NCBI GenBank assembly: GCA_947625655.1
Contig: CANQPD010000004.1
Location: 167,993-231,992, forward strand
Direction: 5' to 3'
Length of the DNA stretch: 64,000 nt
DNA from: an uncultured Dysosmobacter sp.
GTDB lineage: Bacteria; Bacillota; Clostridia; Oscillospirales; Oscillospiraceae
In this document: one piece after another, positions 36,153-45,254 of the stretch
Numbering within the stretch: position 1 is the stretch's first letter
How the letters are laid out: each line of letters starts with the position of its first letter
Notes under the pieces: model-generated
What the model was told of the DNA's origin: nothing
The model's database searches: none
The model's input: the letters and a program-made list of their open reading frames with translations, nothing else
Program-made: the position numbers and the translations under genes

Positions 36153-36190
36153 AAAAAGGAACTGCCACGGTGATGTGGCAGTTCCTTTTG
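36153..36190. terminator. bidirectional hairpin
   Basis: AAAAGGAACTGCCAC pairs with GTGGCAGTTCCTTTT around GGTGAT. A's on the left and T's on the right let it work both ways. It separates the mosaic zone from the sensing operon. Confidence 0.85.
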
Positions 36191-36433
36191 CTCTGGACGG
36201 TTTCGGTGATACCCTTATCAGGCCGGAGCGTTGGCCCCGGACTTTTTGCGGTCATTTTATGCCGTGCCGGTTCACCTGCGCGCGGCGGTTTTCCGCCGCC
36301 ATGACAAAGCTCTTGGCAAACCGGGAAAAAAAGATTATGATGTTCCTATAGGATCAGATCTCAAGGCTTCCCCGGCGGAACGGTGGCGGAGAGCCGCCCC
36401 CTGGATACAGAAATGATATCGGAGGACTTGCGT

Positions 36434-38008
36434 ATGCTGAGAGTTGTCCTGGCGGATGACGAGAACAAAGTCATTTTGCTGATGCAAAAGCTGATCGACT
36501 GGGAGTCTTTGGGCTATGAGATCGTTGGAACCGCCAACGACGGCCTGCGGGCCTTGGAGCTGGTGGGCGAAAAGCAGCCCCATCTTCTCATCACCGACAT
36601 CCGGATGCCGGGATACAGCGGGATCGAGCTGATCCGGCGGGCAAAGGAGCTGCAGCCCAATCTGCACTTTATCGTCATCAGCGGATACCGGAAATTTGAA
36701 TACGCCCAAACCGCCCTGAAATACGGCGTGGAGGATTACCTGCTCAAGCCCATCAAGCAGGACGAGCTGACCGGCATCCTGCTGCGGCTCAAGGAGAAGC
36801 TGGGCGAGGAGGCCACCCTGGAATTCCGGCTGAAAAAAAGCGGCGAGCGGCAGCAGGAGCTGCTGATGGAGTCCCTTGCCGAGGCGGCGGAGCACCAGCA
36901 GCCCTTCTTGTCCTATGCCGACAAGCGCTTTCAAACCGCCGAGGGCATCTGCTTCGCGGCGCTGGTGCGGGTGGACCTGACCGGCGCCGGCCAGCAGACC
37001 CCGGACAGCTGTCAGGTCATTCTCCGGTACGCCCTGGAGATCGTACGGCGGGAGCTGCGGGCCCTGACAGACGTCTATGCCGCCGCCGTGCGGAAGGAGG
37101 GCGTCGCCATCGTGCTGCGCATGGCCGCCTACCGGACCGTGGCCATGAAGCAGTGCTTTACCAAGATCCAGCGGGAGATCGAGCAGCAGCGGGACATGTT
37201 CGGAAATCTCCGCTGCACCATCTGCCTGGGCAGCCGGCAGACCGCTTTTGAGGATACCGTTCTCTCCATGCGCCAGGCCCTGTGGCTCTGCCGGGACCGT
37301 CTGTGCCGGGCCCAGCCCTGGCGGGACGCGGAGGTGGAGCATCCGGCGCTCAGCCAGCGGTATATCATGGAGGCCGCCCAGAAAAAGCGATTCCAGGTGG
37401 CGGCGGAATGCCTGGACCGGGTGCGTTTTCAGCAGGAGCTGGACGAGAGCTTTAACGCGGTGCTGTCCCTGCCCGATCTGAACGGGCAGATGCTGGAGGA
37501 CTGGTTCGACCAGGTGCTGGAGGCATGCCTTTACGGCATGCGGCAGACCGGCCAGGTGGACGAACGCTTCCACGCCGGGATGGAGGATCGCTTCTGGCTC
37601 TGCGCGGACGCCCAGGGGGTGCTTCAGGTCCTGCGGGAGGGCATCTGCCATCAGATCCGGCAGCTGGAGGCCGAGCGCTCCCAGCGGGAGACCCGTCCCA
37701 TCACCGACGCCAAGCGCTATATCCAGCAGCATTACCGGGAGGCGCTGCGCCTGGAGGATGTCAGCAGCGCCGTGGGCTTCAACGCCACGTACTTTTCCAC
37801 CCTGTTCAAAAAGGAGACCGGCCAGAACTTTGTGGACTATCTGACGGATCTGCGGATCGGCAAGGCCAAGGAGCTGCTGTCCGGCGACGACCTGTCCGTC
37901 CAGGATGTGGCGGATATGGTGGGCTACCGGGATCTGAAATACTTCTCCAAGCTGTTCAAAAAAGTCACCGGCGTCAGCCCGTCGGATTATAAAAAGCTGT
38001 ACAGGTAG
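36434..38008 (+). CDS. YesN-type response regulator with AraC output domain
   Basis: 524 residues. The receiver has LADDE, phospho-acceptor in LLITDIRMPG and Lys in DYLLKPI. A 250-residue middle region of unknown fold follows, as in YesN proteins. Two AraC HTH motifs end the protein (LRLEDVSSAVGFNATYFSTL and LSVQDVADMVGYRDLKYFSK). GGAGG sits 8 bp before the ATG; the longer frame upstream has no site. It is the first gene of a tight operon with a soluble YesM-like kinase and a degenerate ABC ATPase (gaps 8 and 3 bp). Likely targets are sugar-uptake genes such as the neighbouring transporter; this is inferred. Confidence 0.92.
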   Translation: MLRVVLADDENKVILLMQKLIDWESLGYEIVGTANDGLRALELVGEKQPHLLITDIRMPGYSGIELIRRAKELQPNLHFIVISGYRKFEYAQTALKYGVEDYLLKPIKQDELTGILLRLKEKLGEEATLEFRLKKSGERQQELLMESLAEAAEHQQPFLSYADKRFQTAEGICFAALVRVDLTGAGQQTPDSCQVILRYALEIVRRELRALTDVYAAAVRKEGVAIVLRMAAYRTVAMKQCFTKIQREIEQQRDMFGNLRCTICLGSRQTAFEDTVLSMRQALWLCRDRLCRAQPWRDAEVEHPALSQRYIMEAAQKKRFQVAAECLDRVRFQQELDESFNAVLSLPDLNGQMLEDWFDQVLEACLYGMRQTGQVDERFHAGMEDRFWLCADAQGVLQVLREGICHQIRQLEAERSQRETRPITDAKRYIQQHYREALRLEDVSSAVGFNATYFSTLFKKETGQNFVDYLTDLRIGKAKELLSGDDLSVQDVADMVGYRDLKYFSKLFKKVTGVSPSDYKKLYR

Positions 38009-38016
38009 GTGATACC

Positions 38017-38835
38017 ATGTGGCTGCGGGCCATGGGAAAGCTGCGCGGGGCGCTGCGGCGCTACCGCAATGACCGGGATCTGGAGGCCGTTCTGCGGCTG
38101 GACTGGGGAAGCGACCCGGCGCTGAGGGATTTTTTCGCCGATATCGAAGGGCGCCTGCACGGCGAGGAGATCGCCAGGCTGCAGCAAAAGCAGGCGGAAT
38201 ACCTGGCGCTGCAGAACCAGATCAACCCCCATTTCCTCTATAACGCCCTGGAGGCCATCCGGACGGACGCGCTGCTGGCGGACTGCGGAGACATCGCCGA
38301 GACCACGGAGGCGCTGGCCACCTTTTTCCGCTACACCATCTCCAACGTCCAGGAGTATGTCACCTTTTCCGACGAGCTGGACAACGCGGAGAACTATTTC
38401 ACCATCCAGCGGTGCCGCTTCGGGGACAAGATCTCCATGGAGCTGGAGCTGGAGAACGAACAGCTGCTGGGGGCCCGGATGCCGAAGCTGATCCTCCAGC
38501 CCCTGGTGGAAAACGCGGTGTCCCACGGCCTGGAGGGCAAGCTGGGCCACGGGTCCGTCCGCATCGTTGTGGAAAACAGCGACCGGACGCTGTTCCTGCG
38601 GGTGCGGGACGACGGCGTGGGGATGCCGGACGAGCAGGTGGAGCGGCTGAACCGGCAGTTCGCCGGGGATACCGGGGCGGTGGCGCCCCAGCAGCGGGGC
38701 GGCATCGCCCTGCGCAATGTCAACAGCCGCATCCGGCTGATCTTCGGCGAGGACTACGGCCTGCGCATCTTCAGCGCGGAGGGCGTCGGCACGGAGTGCT
38801 GCGTGACGCTGCCGCTGATGTTCCAGGAGGAGTGA
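38017..38835 (+). CDS. soluble YesM/LytS-type histidine kinase without sensor or membrane domain
   Basis: Only 272 residues. The first ~60 are charged, followed by the H-box LALQNQINPHFLYNALEAI, N-box LILQPLVENAVSHGLE, DDGVGMP and a GGIALRNVNSRI loop. YesM relatives usually have an extracellular Cache-like domain, two transmembrane helices and HAMP in front of this core, 550-600 residues in all. None of that is here, and no hydrophobic segment is visible. The start has AGGTAGGTGAT upstream and is close to the regulator stop, so nothing was cut off. The signal must arrive through a partner, most simply the degenerate ATPase encoded 3 bp downstream. Confidence 0.9.
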   Translation: MWLRAMGKLRGALRRYRNDRDLEAVLRLDWGSDPALRDFFADIEGRLHGEEIARLQQKQAEYLALQNQINPHFLYNALEAIRTDALLADCGDIAETTEALATFFRYTISNVQEYVTFSDELDNAENYFTIQRCRFGDKISMELELENEQLLGARMPKLILQPLVENAVSHGLEGKLGHGSVRIVVENSDRTLFLRVRDDGVGMPDEQVERLNRQFAGDTGAVAPQQRGGIALRNVNSRIRLIFGEDYGLRIFSAEGVGTECCVTLPLMFQEE

Positions 38836-38838
38836 GCC

Positions 38839-40266
38839 ATGAAAGAGGAGCTGATCCGGGTCGAGCACGGCTGCTTTCAGCGGGAGGACCTGACGTACCG
38901 CTTCGACATCTCCGTCTCCAGGGGGGAGTGCGTCGGCGTGTATGTGGACGACCACTTCACCTCCGGCACGGCCTATCTGGACATTTTCAAGGGCGGCACC
39001 CATATGAGGGGCGGCAGGGCCTTTGTCCGCGGCCGCCGGGTGGGCGCGCCGGAGCTGGAGCGCCGTCTCCGGCAGAACAGCATGATCGTGGACAAGCACC
39101 GCTTCCATTCCACAGAGCTCACCGTGGAGGACTTTGTGATCTCCCTGGGAAAGGTGACGGGCCGGGGGCAGAAAAAAAGCGCCGGAGAGCGGCTGCGGGG
39201 GGCGGAGTCCGCCGCGGCGCTGCGGCAGATGGAACTGGACGTCCCGCCGGAGAGAAAGCTGGCGGAGCTTTCCATGCTGGATTATTACCGGCTGTGCGTC
39301 TTCCGGGTGTGGTTCTGGAAGGGCGAGCTTCTGCTGCTGGACCGGCTGACGGAGATTTTGCGCCAAAGGGACCTGGAAAAGCTGATGGGCTGCGTCCAGC
39401 TGCTGCTGGAGCAGGGCGCGGCGGTGATCCTGCTGGATCTGGACGACGGGTTTATGCGCCGGCATTCAGACCGGATCGACGTGGTCAAAAACCGGAAGAC
39501 CTGCTACCGCCTGTATCCGGAGGAGGACGGGGAGCAGCTGTATGAGATCCTGGGCTGGAAGCGCCCCGGAAGCAGCGCGGGGCAGGCCGGGCGGCGGGGC
39601 GGCGGCCCGGTGGTGCTTCAGGTGTCCGGCCTGGAGCTGCCCGGAACGCCGCCTCTGGACTTTCAGATCCGGGGCGATGAGATCGCCTTTCTGCGGGACG
39701 AGAATTACAGCACGGCGGTCAAGCTGCGGGACTGTCTTCTGGGCGGCCGGCGCTGGAGCGGCGGCGTATTCCGCCTGGACGGGACCGCCTATGCCCCCGG
39801 CGAGCTGTCAAAGCTGATCGGCACGGACATCGGCATCCAGCTGGACCGGCCGGACCGGCCGGGCGGGATGCTCTTTGACGATCTGACCGCGCTGGACAAC
39901 CTGAGCGCCTGCCTGCTTCCCAAGGCGGGGCGGCATATCGCCAGCCGGCGGATCATGGAAAACATTCTGGAGGAGGCGGCCCAGTGGTTTCCCAGGGAGG
40001 ATCTGCAGCGCCCCCTGTACACCTGGTCCCTGCCCCAGCGGCTGCGCTTTTCTTATTATAAGTGGTATCTTTTGAATCCGCGGCTGCTGATCTGCTTTTT
40101 CCCCTTCGCGGGCCAGGAGCCCACCCACCACGAGATGATCATTGACATGCTGGTGATGTGCGCGGAGCGGGGCATGGCTGTGTGGGTGATCTCCTCCGGG
40201 ATCGACGCCATCTGCGAGAAGACGAAGAACGATGCCTTTCTCAAGCGCCTGCACTACATCAACTGA
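38839..40266 (+). CDS. degenerate tandem ABC ATPase (RbsA/MglA-like), catalytically dead
   Basis: 475 residues laid out like the two-domain sugar ATPases RbsA/MglA (about 500 residues). In domain 1 the Walker A region reads VGVYVDDHFTSGTAYLDIF instead of GENGAGKST. The Walker B region reads LLLLDRLTEIL, with the catalytic Glu changed to Arg. The signature LSGG is LSML. In domain 2 the P-loop region is AFLRDENYSTAVKLRD, and Walker B is LLICFFPFAGQEPTHHE with no Asp. Family landmarks remain, such as KWYLLNPRLLI (compare AKWL..P.VLI) and the domain-2 opening VVLQVSGLELPG. GGAGGAG precedes the start. It cannot be expected to hydrolyse ATP. Coupling to a domain-less kinase points to a signalling subunit that docks on an Rbs-type permease. 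Confidence 0.85.
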   Translation: MKEELIRVEHGCFQREDLTYRFDISVSRGECVGVYVDDHFTSGTAYLDIFKGGTHMRGGRAFVRGRRVGAPELERRLRQNSMIVDKHRFHSTELTVEDFVISLGKVTGRGQKKSAGERLRGAESAAALRQMELDVPPERKLAELSMLDYYRLCVFRVWFWKGELLLLDRLTEILRQRDLEKLMGCVQLLLEQGAAVILLDLDDGFMRRHSDRIDVVKNRKTCYRLYPEEDGEQLYEILGWKRPGSSAGQAGRRGGGPVVLQVSGLELPGTPPLDFQIRGDEIAFLRDENYSTAVKLRDCLLGGRRWSGGVFRLDGTAYAPGELSKLIGTDIGIQLDRPDRPGGMLFDDLTALDNLSACLLPKAGRHIASRRIMENILEEAAQWFPREDLQRPLYTWSLPQRLRFSYYKWYLLNPRLLICFFPFAGQEPTHHEMIIDMLVMCAERGMAVWVISSGIDAICEKTKNDAFLKRLHYIN

Positions 40267-40341
40267 CCGGGGCGGCGGGCGCCGCCTGATCGAATAGGAG
40301 AAAAGAAGCAAACAGTCTGCAGTCAGCTTGTAACGGCATGT

Positions 40342-41124
40342 TCAGGGCTGCTTTTCCAGCCACTGGTACTGCGGAAGGTTGGGCCCCCGGTGCCAGGGGC
40401 TGCCCGGCAGATGGCGGATGACCCAGATGATGTACATGTGATAGCCGGGGGCCGTCACCTGGGGATGCATGGCCCCATGGGCCAGCAGGGAGAAGCTGCG
40501 GTCCTTGATCTTGTATACATGGTCGCCCACGCAGCAGAAGCCGAAGCCCTCCGGCCGGTCCACCCGGTAGTAGTAGACCTCCGGCTGGGGGTGCTCATGG
40601 GGCGGATAGCCGCACCACCTGCCGGGGAGAGGATATGTCTCCCCCAGCACCAGATTGGAGTAGGGCGCCGTCACGTCGTCAAAGACCGTGGTGACCTTCC
40701 GCTCACAGGTGCCGCCGCAGATCCCGGCGCAGGAGGTGACATTGCGGATCTCCGCCGCCGGGTAAAACCGGGCGGGGAAATCCCGGTCGTTTTCCGTGGA
40801 GACCACAAATACCTCGCTGAGGCGTTCCGCCTGAAGGGTCACCGCCGTGTTCCGGGGCACATGGAGGGCACAGACCTCCGCGCCGTCGTCAAAGCAGCCC
40901 TCCCGGCTGCCGGAGGCGGTCTCCCCGTTCCAGCGGAACGTGATCCCGCCCTCGATCAGTAAAAAGGCGCACTCCTGATCGGGGAAGAAAAACCGCCTTT
41001 CCGCCCCGGCCTCCAGCCGGATGACGGAGGTGTCCATCAGCGCGTCCGCGAAGGGGCCGTCCACGGCGGTCAGGGCCTGCACGCCGTCGGGCCCGTAGGC
41101 CGGATAGCCAAATTCCCGGTTCAT
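40342..41124 (-). CDS. iolB: 5-deoxy-glucuronate isomerase (IolB/KduI cupin family)
   Basis: Isomerises 5-deoxy-glucuronate in myo-inositol breakdown. 260 residues in two cupin halves. The metal-site motif GYPPHEHPQPEVYYYRV and the later HGAMHPQVTAPGYHMYIIWV are typical of IolB. The ATG overlaps the stop of the upstream isomerase gene (TGATG), so it is coupled. No iolC/D/E are in the window. The substrate might be inositol or a related uronate. Confidence 0.88.
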   Translation of the reverse strand: MNREFGYPAYGPDGVQALTAVDGPFADALMDTSVIRLEAGAERRFFFPDQECAFLLIEGGITFRWNGETASGSREGCFDDGAEVCALHVPRNTAVTLQAERLSEVFVVSTENDRDFPARFYPAAEIRNVTSCAGICGGTCERKVTTVFDDVTAPYSNLVLGETYPLPGRWCGYPPHEHPQPEVYYYRVDRPEGFGFCCVGDHVYKIKDRSFSLLAHGAMHPQVTAPGYHMYIIWVIRHLPGSPWHRGPNLPQYQWLEKQP

Positions 41125-42044
41125 CACTTGCCCAGCAGCTCCCTCTCGATGCGCTCCCGGGCCTCAGGGGCCTGGACGTCCATCTTTTCCGGGAAGCCGA
41201 AGTAGCTGACGCAGGCGATGCTGTCGCCGCCCACCTTGGGCGCGTCGGGCTTGAGCTGCCTGTTGGCAAAGTCCATCTCCCGCAGGGTCTCGAAAATGCC
41301 GTCGAAGTCCACTTCGCCCTCGCCCATGGCGGTGTGCTGGTGGATGGTGACGTCGGCGCGGCCCCGCTGGTTCAGCCAGGGGGGATTGAGGATATAGCGG
41401 CAGTCCTTGGTCTGGTTGTAGGTATCGGCGAACAGGACGTGGGTCAGCTCGTCGCCGGCGTATTTCAGCATGTGGCGCACATCGCCCTTGCCCTGGTCAT
41501 AGAAGAAGCCGTGGGACGCGGAGTAAACGTAGCCCAGGTTTTTGGAGCGGAAGGACTTGACGATGTCGCAGGCCTCGTCGTTCAGCTCGCAGAAGTCATA
41601 GGGATGGGACTGGATCTCCACCCGCAGGCCCTCCCGCTCAATGATGGGCAGCAGCTCCTCCATGGAGCGGAAGAACATGCCGTTGCAGATCTCCTGCTGG
41701 TTGGGGTCGCCGGAGAATTCTGTGTTGATGACGGGCACGCCCATATCCACGGCAATCTGGATCATCCGCTTCCAGTTGGCCACGGCGTGCTGGCGCTGCT
41801 CCTCGGTGGGGCCGGACCAGCGGTAGACCACGATAAAGCTGGAGATCTCCACGCCGGTCTCCTTCAGCGCCTTGCGGTACTCCGCCTCGGCCTCCTTGGA
41901 GAACAGGGGGTGCTTGTAGAAGGGGTTGATGCGGGGATGGGGGGACTGCTCGATATACTTGTAGCCCCAGTCCGCCACCTTGTGCACCATGTCGTTGATG
42001 GACATTTGCTTGGCCAGTACGTCTACGTCAAACGCGATCTTCAT
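41124..42044 (-). CDS. sugar phosphate isomerase/epimerase (xylose-isomerase-like TIM barrel)
   Basis: 306 residues. AP-endonuclease-2/IolE-like TIM barrel: start MKIAFDVDVLAKQMSIND, then VPVINTEFSGDPNQ, VEIQSHPYDF (metal-binding Glu/His region), LGYVYSASHGFFYD and a closing Glu in GEGEVDFDGIFETL. Such proteins act as inosose isomerases or dehydratases or on other sugar ketoses. GGAGG sits 8 bp before the ATG. It forms an operon with iolB, opposite an AraC regulator. The exact substrate is unknown; inositol-derived ketoses fit the context. Confidence 0.85.
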   Translation of the reverse strand: MKIAFDVDVLAKQMSINDMVHKVADWGYKYIEQSPHPRINPFYKHPLFSKEAEAEYRKALKETGVEISSFIVVYRWSGPTEEQRQHAVANWKRMIQIAVDMGVPVINTEFSGDPNQQEICNGMFFRSMEELLPIIEREGLRVEIQSHPYDFCELNDEACDIVKSFRSKNLGYVYSASHGFFYDQGKGDVRHMLKYAGDELTHVLFADTYNQTKDCRYILNPPWLNQRGRADVTIHQHTAMGEGEVDFDGIFETLREMDFANRQLKPDAPKVGGDSIACVSYFGFPEKMDVQAPEARERIERELLGK

Positions 42045-42122
42045 GTGTGGGTCCTCCATTCTGGTTTTTTTGAAACCGGCGTCCCGCCGGGCGGTTGCCT
42101 CGTTTGCTTTCATCATATCCCA

Positions 42123-42158
42123 TTTTCGCGGGACTTCCAATGTGGGATCCTGCGAAAA
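42123..42158. promoter_or_regulatory. candidate operator between iol-like operon and araC-type gene
   Basis: TTTTCGCGGGA and TCCTGCGAAAA form an inverted repeat with one mismatch across 14 bp, in the divergent promoter region. It is a reasonable site for the adjacent AraC regulator; no binding evidence. Confidence 0.45.
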
Positions 42159-42236
42159 TACTGCGAATTCCTGCTATTTATTCTTGCCGCGGGATGTGGG
42201 CTGTGTTATGCTGAAAAAGAAAGGATGGTGCGGGAT

Positions 42237-43106
42237 ATGGACATTCCGGAGATAGGGGTTCTGAACAATTCCCTGCGATATTTTTTTACGCCGTCTTCCC
42301 TGGCCAGCGAGCTGTTTTACTATCCGACCCGGGCGGGCCACTACTTTTGCGACCGCCGCTACGCCTTTGACCAGCATGTGGAGACCGCCCGGCTGGCCAG
42401 CCACCGGCTCAACCTCATGCTGATCTGCGTGTGCCGGGGAGAGCTGCGCTTTACGCTGGAGGGGGAATCGGTGACCGCCGCGCCGGGGCAGACCGCCCTG
42501 TTTGACTGCCGCCAGCCCCACGAGTACGCCGCCGGGGACGACACGGAGTTTCTCTGGCTGCTGTTCAACGGCCTGAACGCCGAGGCCGTCTACCGCCGGA
42601 TTCTCCAGAACAAGGGCGGGCACCACGTGTTCGCACCGGCGGGGTTTTCGGAGATCGCCCAGGGGATCCGGGAGCTGGTGTCCTCCTGCGAGAGCGGGAG
42701 CCGCATGAGCGAGGCGGCCTGCTCCCAGCTGATCCACCGGCTGCTGTGTGAACTGCTGCTGGACGGCGAGGGGGCCCGCCGGGAGGAAAACGAGGCCATT
42801 GGCGAGGCCATCAGCTTCATCCACCGCAACCTGTATCAAAACATCACCGTGGGAGACGCGGCAGCCGCCGCCAGCTTCAGCCCGGCCCACTTTTCCAGAG
42901 TGTTCAAGCTCCAAACCGGGTACTCCCCCTATGAATACATCCTGCTGCGCCGCATTGACGCGGCCAAGCATCTGCTGACCTCCACCCAGCTCTCCGTAAA
43001 GGAGGTCGCCTATCAGGTGGGCTACAACAGCGAGGAGAACTTTATCCACTCCTTCCGGAAAAAGGTGGGGGTGACCCCCGGCGTTTTCCGTAGCGTCCCG
43101 GTCTGA
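42237..43106 (+). CDS. AraC-family transcriptional regulator with N-terminal cupin
   Basis: 289 residues. A cupin sugar-sensing domain covers about 1-150 (LMLICVCRGELRFTLEGESV, PGQTALFDCRQPHEYAA). The AraC double HTH is at the C-terminus (ITVGDAAAAASFSPAHFSRV; LSVKEVAYQVGYNSEENFIH). ATG at 42237 has GGATGG 8 bp upstream; an ATG at 42225 is possible but sits on its own site. It is divergent from the isomerase-iolB operon and convergent with the sugar transporter, so control of both by an inositol-like sugar is likely. Confidence 0.9.
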   Translation: MDIPEIGVLNNSLRYFFTPSSLASELFYYPTRAGHYFCDRRYAFDQHVETARLASHRLNLMLICVCRGELRFTLEGESVTAAPGQTALFDCRQPHEYAAGDDTEFLWLLFNGLNAEAVYRRILQNKGGHHVFAPAGFSEIAQGIRELVSSCESGSRMSEAACSQLIHRLLCELLLDGEGARREENEAIGEAISFIHRNLYQNITVGDAAAAASFSPAHFSRVFKLQTGYSPYEYILLRRIDAAKHLLTSTQLSVKEVAYQVGYNSEENFIHSFRKKVGVTPGVFRSVPV

Positions 43107-43165
43107 CGGGTGCGGGCCGGTAAACGCCCGCCGCTCCCGCCCATCCGGCGAAGCGCAAGCAGACA

Positions 43166-43199
43166 GAACGAGGGAAAACGAAACCGTTTTCCCTCGTTC
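43166..43199. terminator. convergent-gene hairpin
   Basis: A perfect 15-bp stem, GAACGAGGGAAAACG with its complement around AAAC, between the AraC regulator and the substrate-binding protein. Confidence 0.8.
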
Positions 43200-43246
43200 C
43201 ATGATGCTTATGCTTTATGCTTTTTCAGGCTCAGCCTGAGGGCAGA

Positions 43247-44221
43247 TTACTCGTAATCCGCCACGTTGGAGGCGTCGATCCAGGTGTTGTCGGTGACCAG
43301 AACGTTGGTCTCCAGGGTGCCGCCGTTCAGCAGGGTGACAGCGGCCTCGATGCCGTTGGCGGCCATGGCGCCGCCGTTCTGGGACACGGTGCCGGTGATG
43401 CGGCCGTCCTTGATGGCCTCAAAGCCGTCGGGGGTGCCGTCAACACCGGAGATGATGATGCCGCTGTCAGCACCGGCGGCGTTGCCGGCGCCCACGGCCA
43501 TGCCGTCGTTCTCGCAGACGATGGCGTCCAGATCATAGGCGGACAGCCAGCTTTCCACGGTAGCCTGGGCCTGGGCGGTATCCCACGCACAGTCGGCGGG
43601 GGAAACGACCTGAACGATGTCGGGATAGTTGGCCAGGATGTTCTCATAGCCCTCCATGCGCTGCAGGCCGCCGGCGTCGGCGGAGGGGCCGGTCAGGATG
43701 GCGATGTTGCCCTTGCCGCCCAGCAGATCGGCAACCTGCTGCATCTCGGTCTCACCGGCCTTGACATTGTTGCCGTAGGAGACGGCGGAGATGCCGGCCT
43801 CCTCCCAGTCGGTGCAGGCGGAGATGATGTTGATGACCACAACGCCGGCATCAGCCGCGTTCTTGGCGGCGTCCCGCAGGCCGTCGGGATCGACAGGCTC
43901 GAACAGGATGGCCTGATAGCCCTCGGACACGCACTGCTCGATCTGGCTGATCTGGGTGGCGGCGTCCTGGTCAGCGCTCAGGATCTTCAGCTCAACGCCC
44001 AGCTCCGCGGCCTTGGCCTCGGCGGCCTCGGTGACGGCGATCTGGAAAGCGTTGGTCTGATGCTGCTGGATCAGCGCGATCTTGTAGGCGCCGCCCTCAG
44101 AGCCCGCGTCGTCCCCGCCGTTGTCGGCCGGGGCGGTGGTGTCGCTGTTGCTGCAGCCCGCCAGAACGGCCAGCGCCATCGCGCAGGTCAGCAGCATTGC
44201 CAGAAACTTCTTCTTGTTCAT
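43247..44221 (-). CDS. sugar ABC transporter substrate-binding lipoprotein (RbsB-like)
   Basis: 324 residues. Lipoprotein signal with LAVLAGCSNS. Type-I periplasmic-binding fold with ISQIEQCVSEGYQAILFEPVDPDG, CENDGMAVGAGNAAG and IISGVDGTPDGFEAIKDGRI, the standard RbsB/IbpA pattern for pentoses, hexoses or inositol. AAGGAGG precedes the start. Last gene of the ATPase-permease-binding-protein operon. Ligand cannot be fixed from sequence; the adjacent IolB and isomerase make inositol or a related polyol plausible. Confidence 0.92.
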   Translation of the reverse strand: MNKKKFLAMLLTCAMALAVLAGCSNSDTTAPADNGGDDAGSEGGAYKIALIQQHQTNAFQIAVTEAAEAKAAELGVELKILSADQDAATQISQIEQCVSEGYQAILFEPVDPDGLRDAAKNAADAGVVVINIISACTDWEEAGISAVSYGNNVKAGETEMQQVADLLGGKGNIAILTGPSADAGGLQRMEGYENILANYPDIVQVVSPADCAWDTAQAQATVESWLSAYDLDAIVCENDGMAVGAGNAAGADSGIIISGVDGTPDGFEAIKDGRITGTVSQNGGAMAANGIEAAVTLLNGGTLETNVLVTDNTWIDASNVADYE

Positions 44222-44293
44222 GTGTTTTTCCTCCTTAAATCTTATATGTAAGAGCTCACAGGCGGAAATCCCGCCGCGTCTCTTGACACCCTG

Positions 44294-45241
44294 TCAGTTC
44301 TTTTTGCCCTTGCCCTTGATGTCCAGCAGCACCGCCAGAACGATGATGGCGCCCTTGACGATCTTCTGCCAGTGGGAGGACACGCCCATGATATCCAGGC
44401 CGTTGGCGATAACGGTGATCAGCAGGCAGCCCACCACAACGCCCCAGGGCTTGCCCACGCCGCCGGACATGGACACGCCGCCCACCACGCAGGCGGTGAT
44501 GGCGTCCATCTCATAGCTCTCCGCCGCGTTGGGCTGGCCGATGGTGACGCGGGACGTCATCAAAAAGCCGCTCAGGCCGGCCAGAAGGCCCGCGATGGCG
44601 AAGGTGGAAATACGGATCCTGGTGGTGTTGATGCCGGATACCCGGGCCGCCAGCAGGTTGCCGCCGCAGGCGTAGACCCGGCGGCCATAGACGGTCTTGG
44701 CCAGCACAAAGGAGCAGATGATGATAATGACCACCAGGAAAACCGCCAGCATGGGGATGCCGAAGAGCGAGGAGGCGGCGACGGCCTTATACGCCGCGCT
44801 GATGCCGATGACCGGCTTGCCGTTGGAGATCAGCAGGGCCAGGCCCCGGACGGCGGTCATGGTGCCAAGGGTCATGATGAAGGGCGGCAGATCGCCCACG
44901 GCCACGCCCACGCCGTTTACCACGCCCACAGCCAGGCCGGCCAGCATGGCGACGGCCAGGGGCACGATCAGGGGATACTGGCCCTGGCCCAGCATGGCCG
45001 CCAGGACGCCGGTAAACGCCACCGTGGAGCCCACGGACATATCGAACCCGCCGGCGATGATGACAAACATCATGCCGAATGCCAGAATGCCGTTGATGGA
45101 CGCCTGCTTGAGGATATTGACCAGGTTGCCGGGCTGGATGAAGCTGGGTTTCAGGCAGGTCAGCACGACCACCAGCGCGATAAAGATTACGAAGATAAAG
45201 TATTCGCTGAGCAGTGCTTTTGTACGTTTCGTCTCTTTCAT
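44294..45241 (-). CDS. sugar ABC transporter permease (RbsC family)
   Basis: 315 residues with eight to ten hydrophobic helices. Family markers are FGMMFVIIAGGFDMSVGS near the N-terminus, the coupling-helix region TVYGRRVYACGGNLLAARVS, and CVVGGVSMSGGVGKPWGVV. It forms the membrane pore with the ATPase encoded 13 bp upstream. The degenerate ATPase at 38839 could in principle contact the same coupling loop. Confidence 0.93.
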   Translation of the reverse strand: MKETKRTKALLSEYFIFVIFIALVVVLTCLKPSFIQPGNLVNILKQASINGILAFGMMFVIIAGGFDMSVGSTVAFTGVLAAMLGQGQYPLIVPLAVAMLAGLAVGVVNGVGVAVGDLPPFIMTLGTMTAVRGLALLISNGKPVIGISAAYKAVAASSLFGIPMLAVFLVVIIIICSFVLAKTVYGRRVYACGGNLLAARVSGINTTRIRISTFAIAGLLAGLSGFLMTSRVTIGQPNAAESYEMDAITACVVGGVSMSGGVGKPWGVVVGCLLITVIANGLDIMGVSSHWQKIVKGAIIVLAVLLDIKGKGKKN

Positions 45242-45254
45242 GGTTTCCCTTCCT

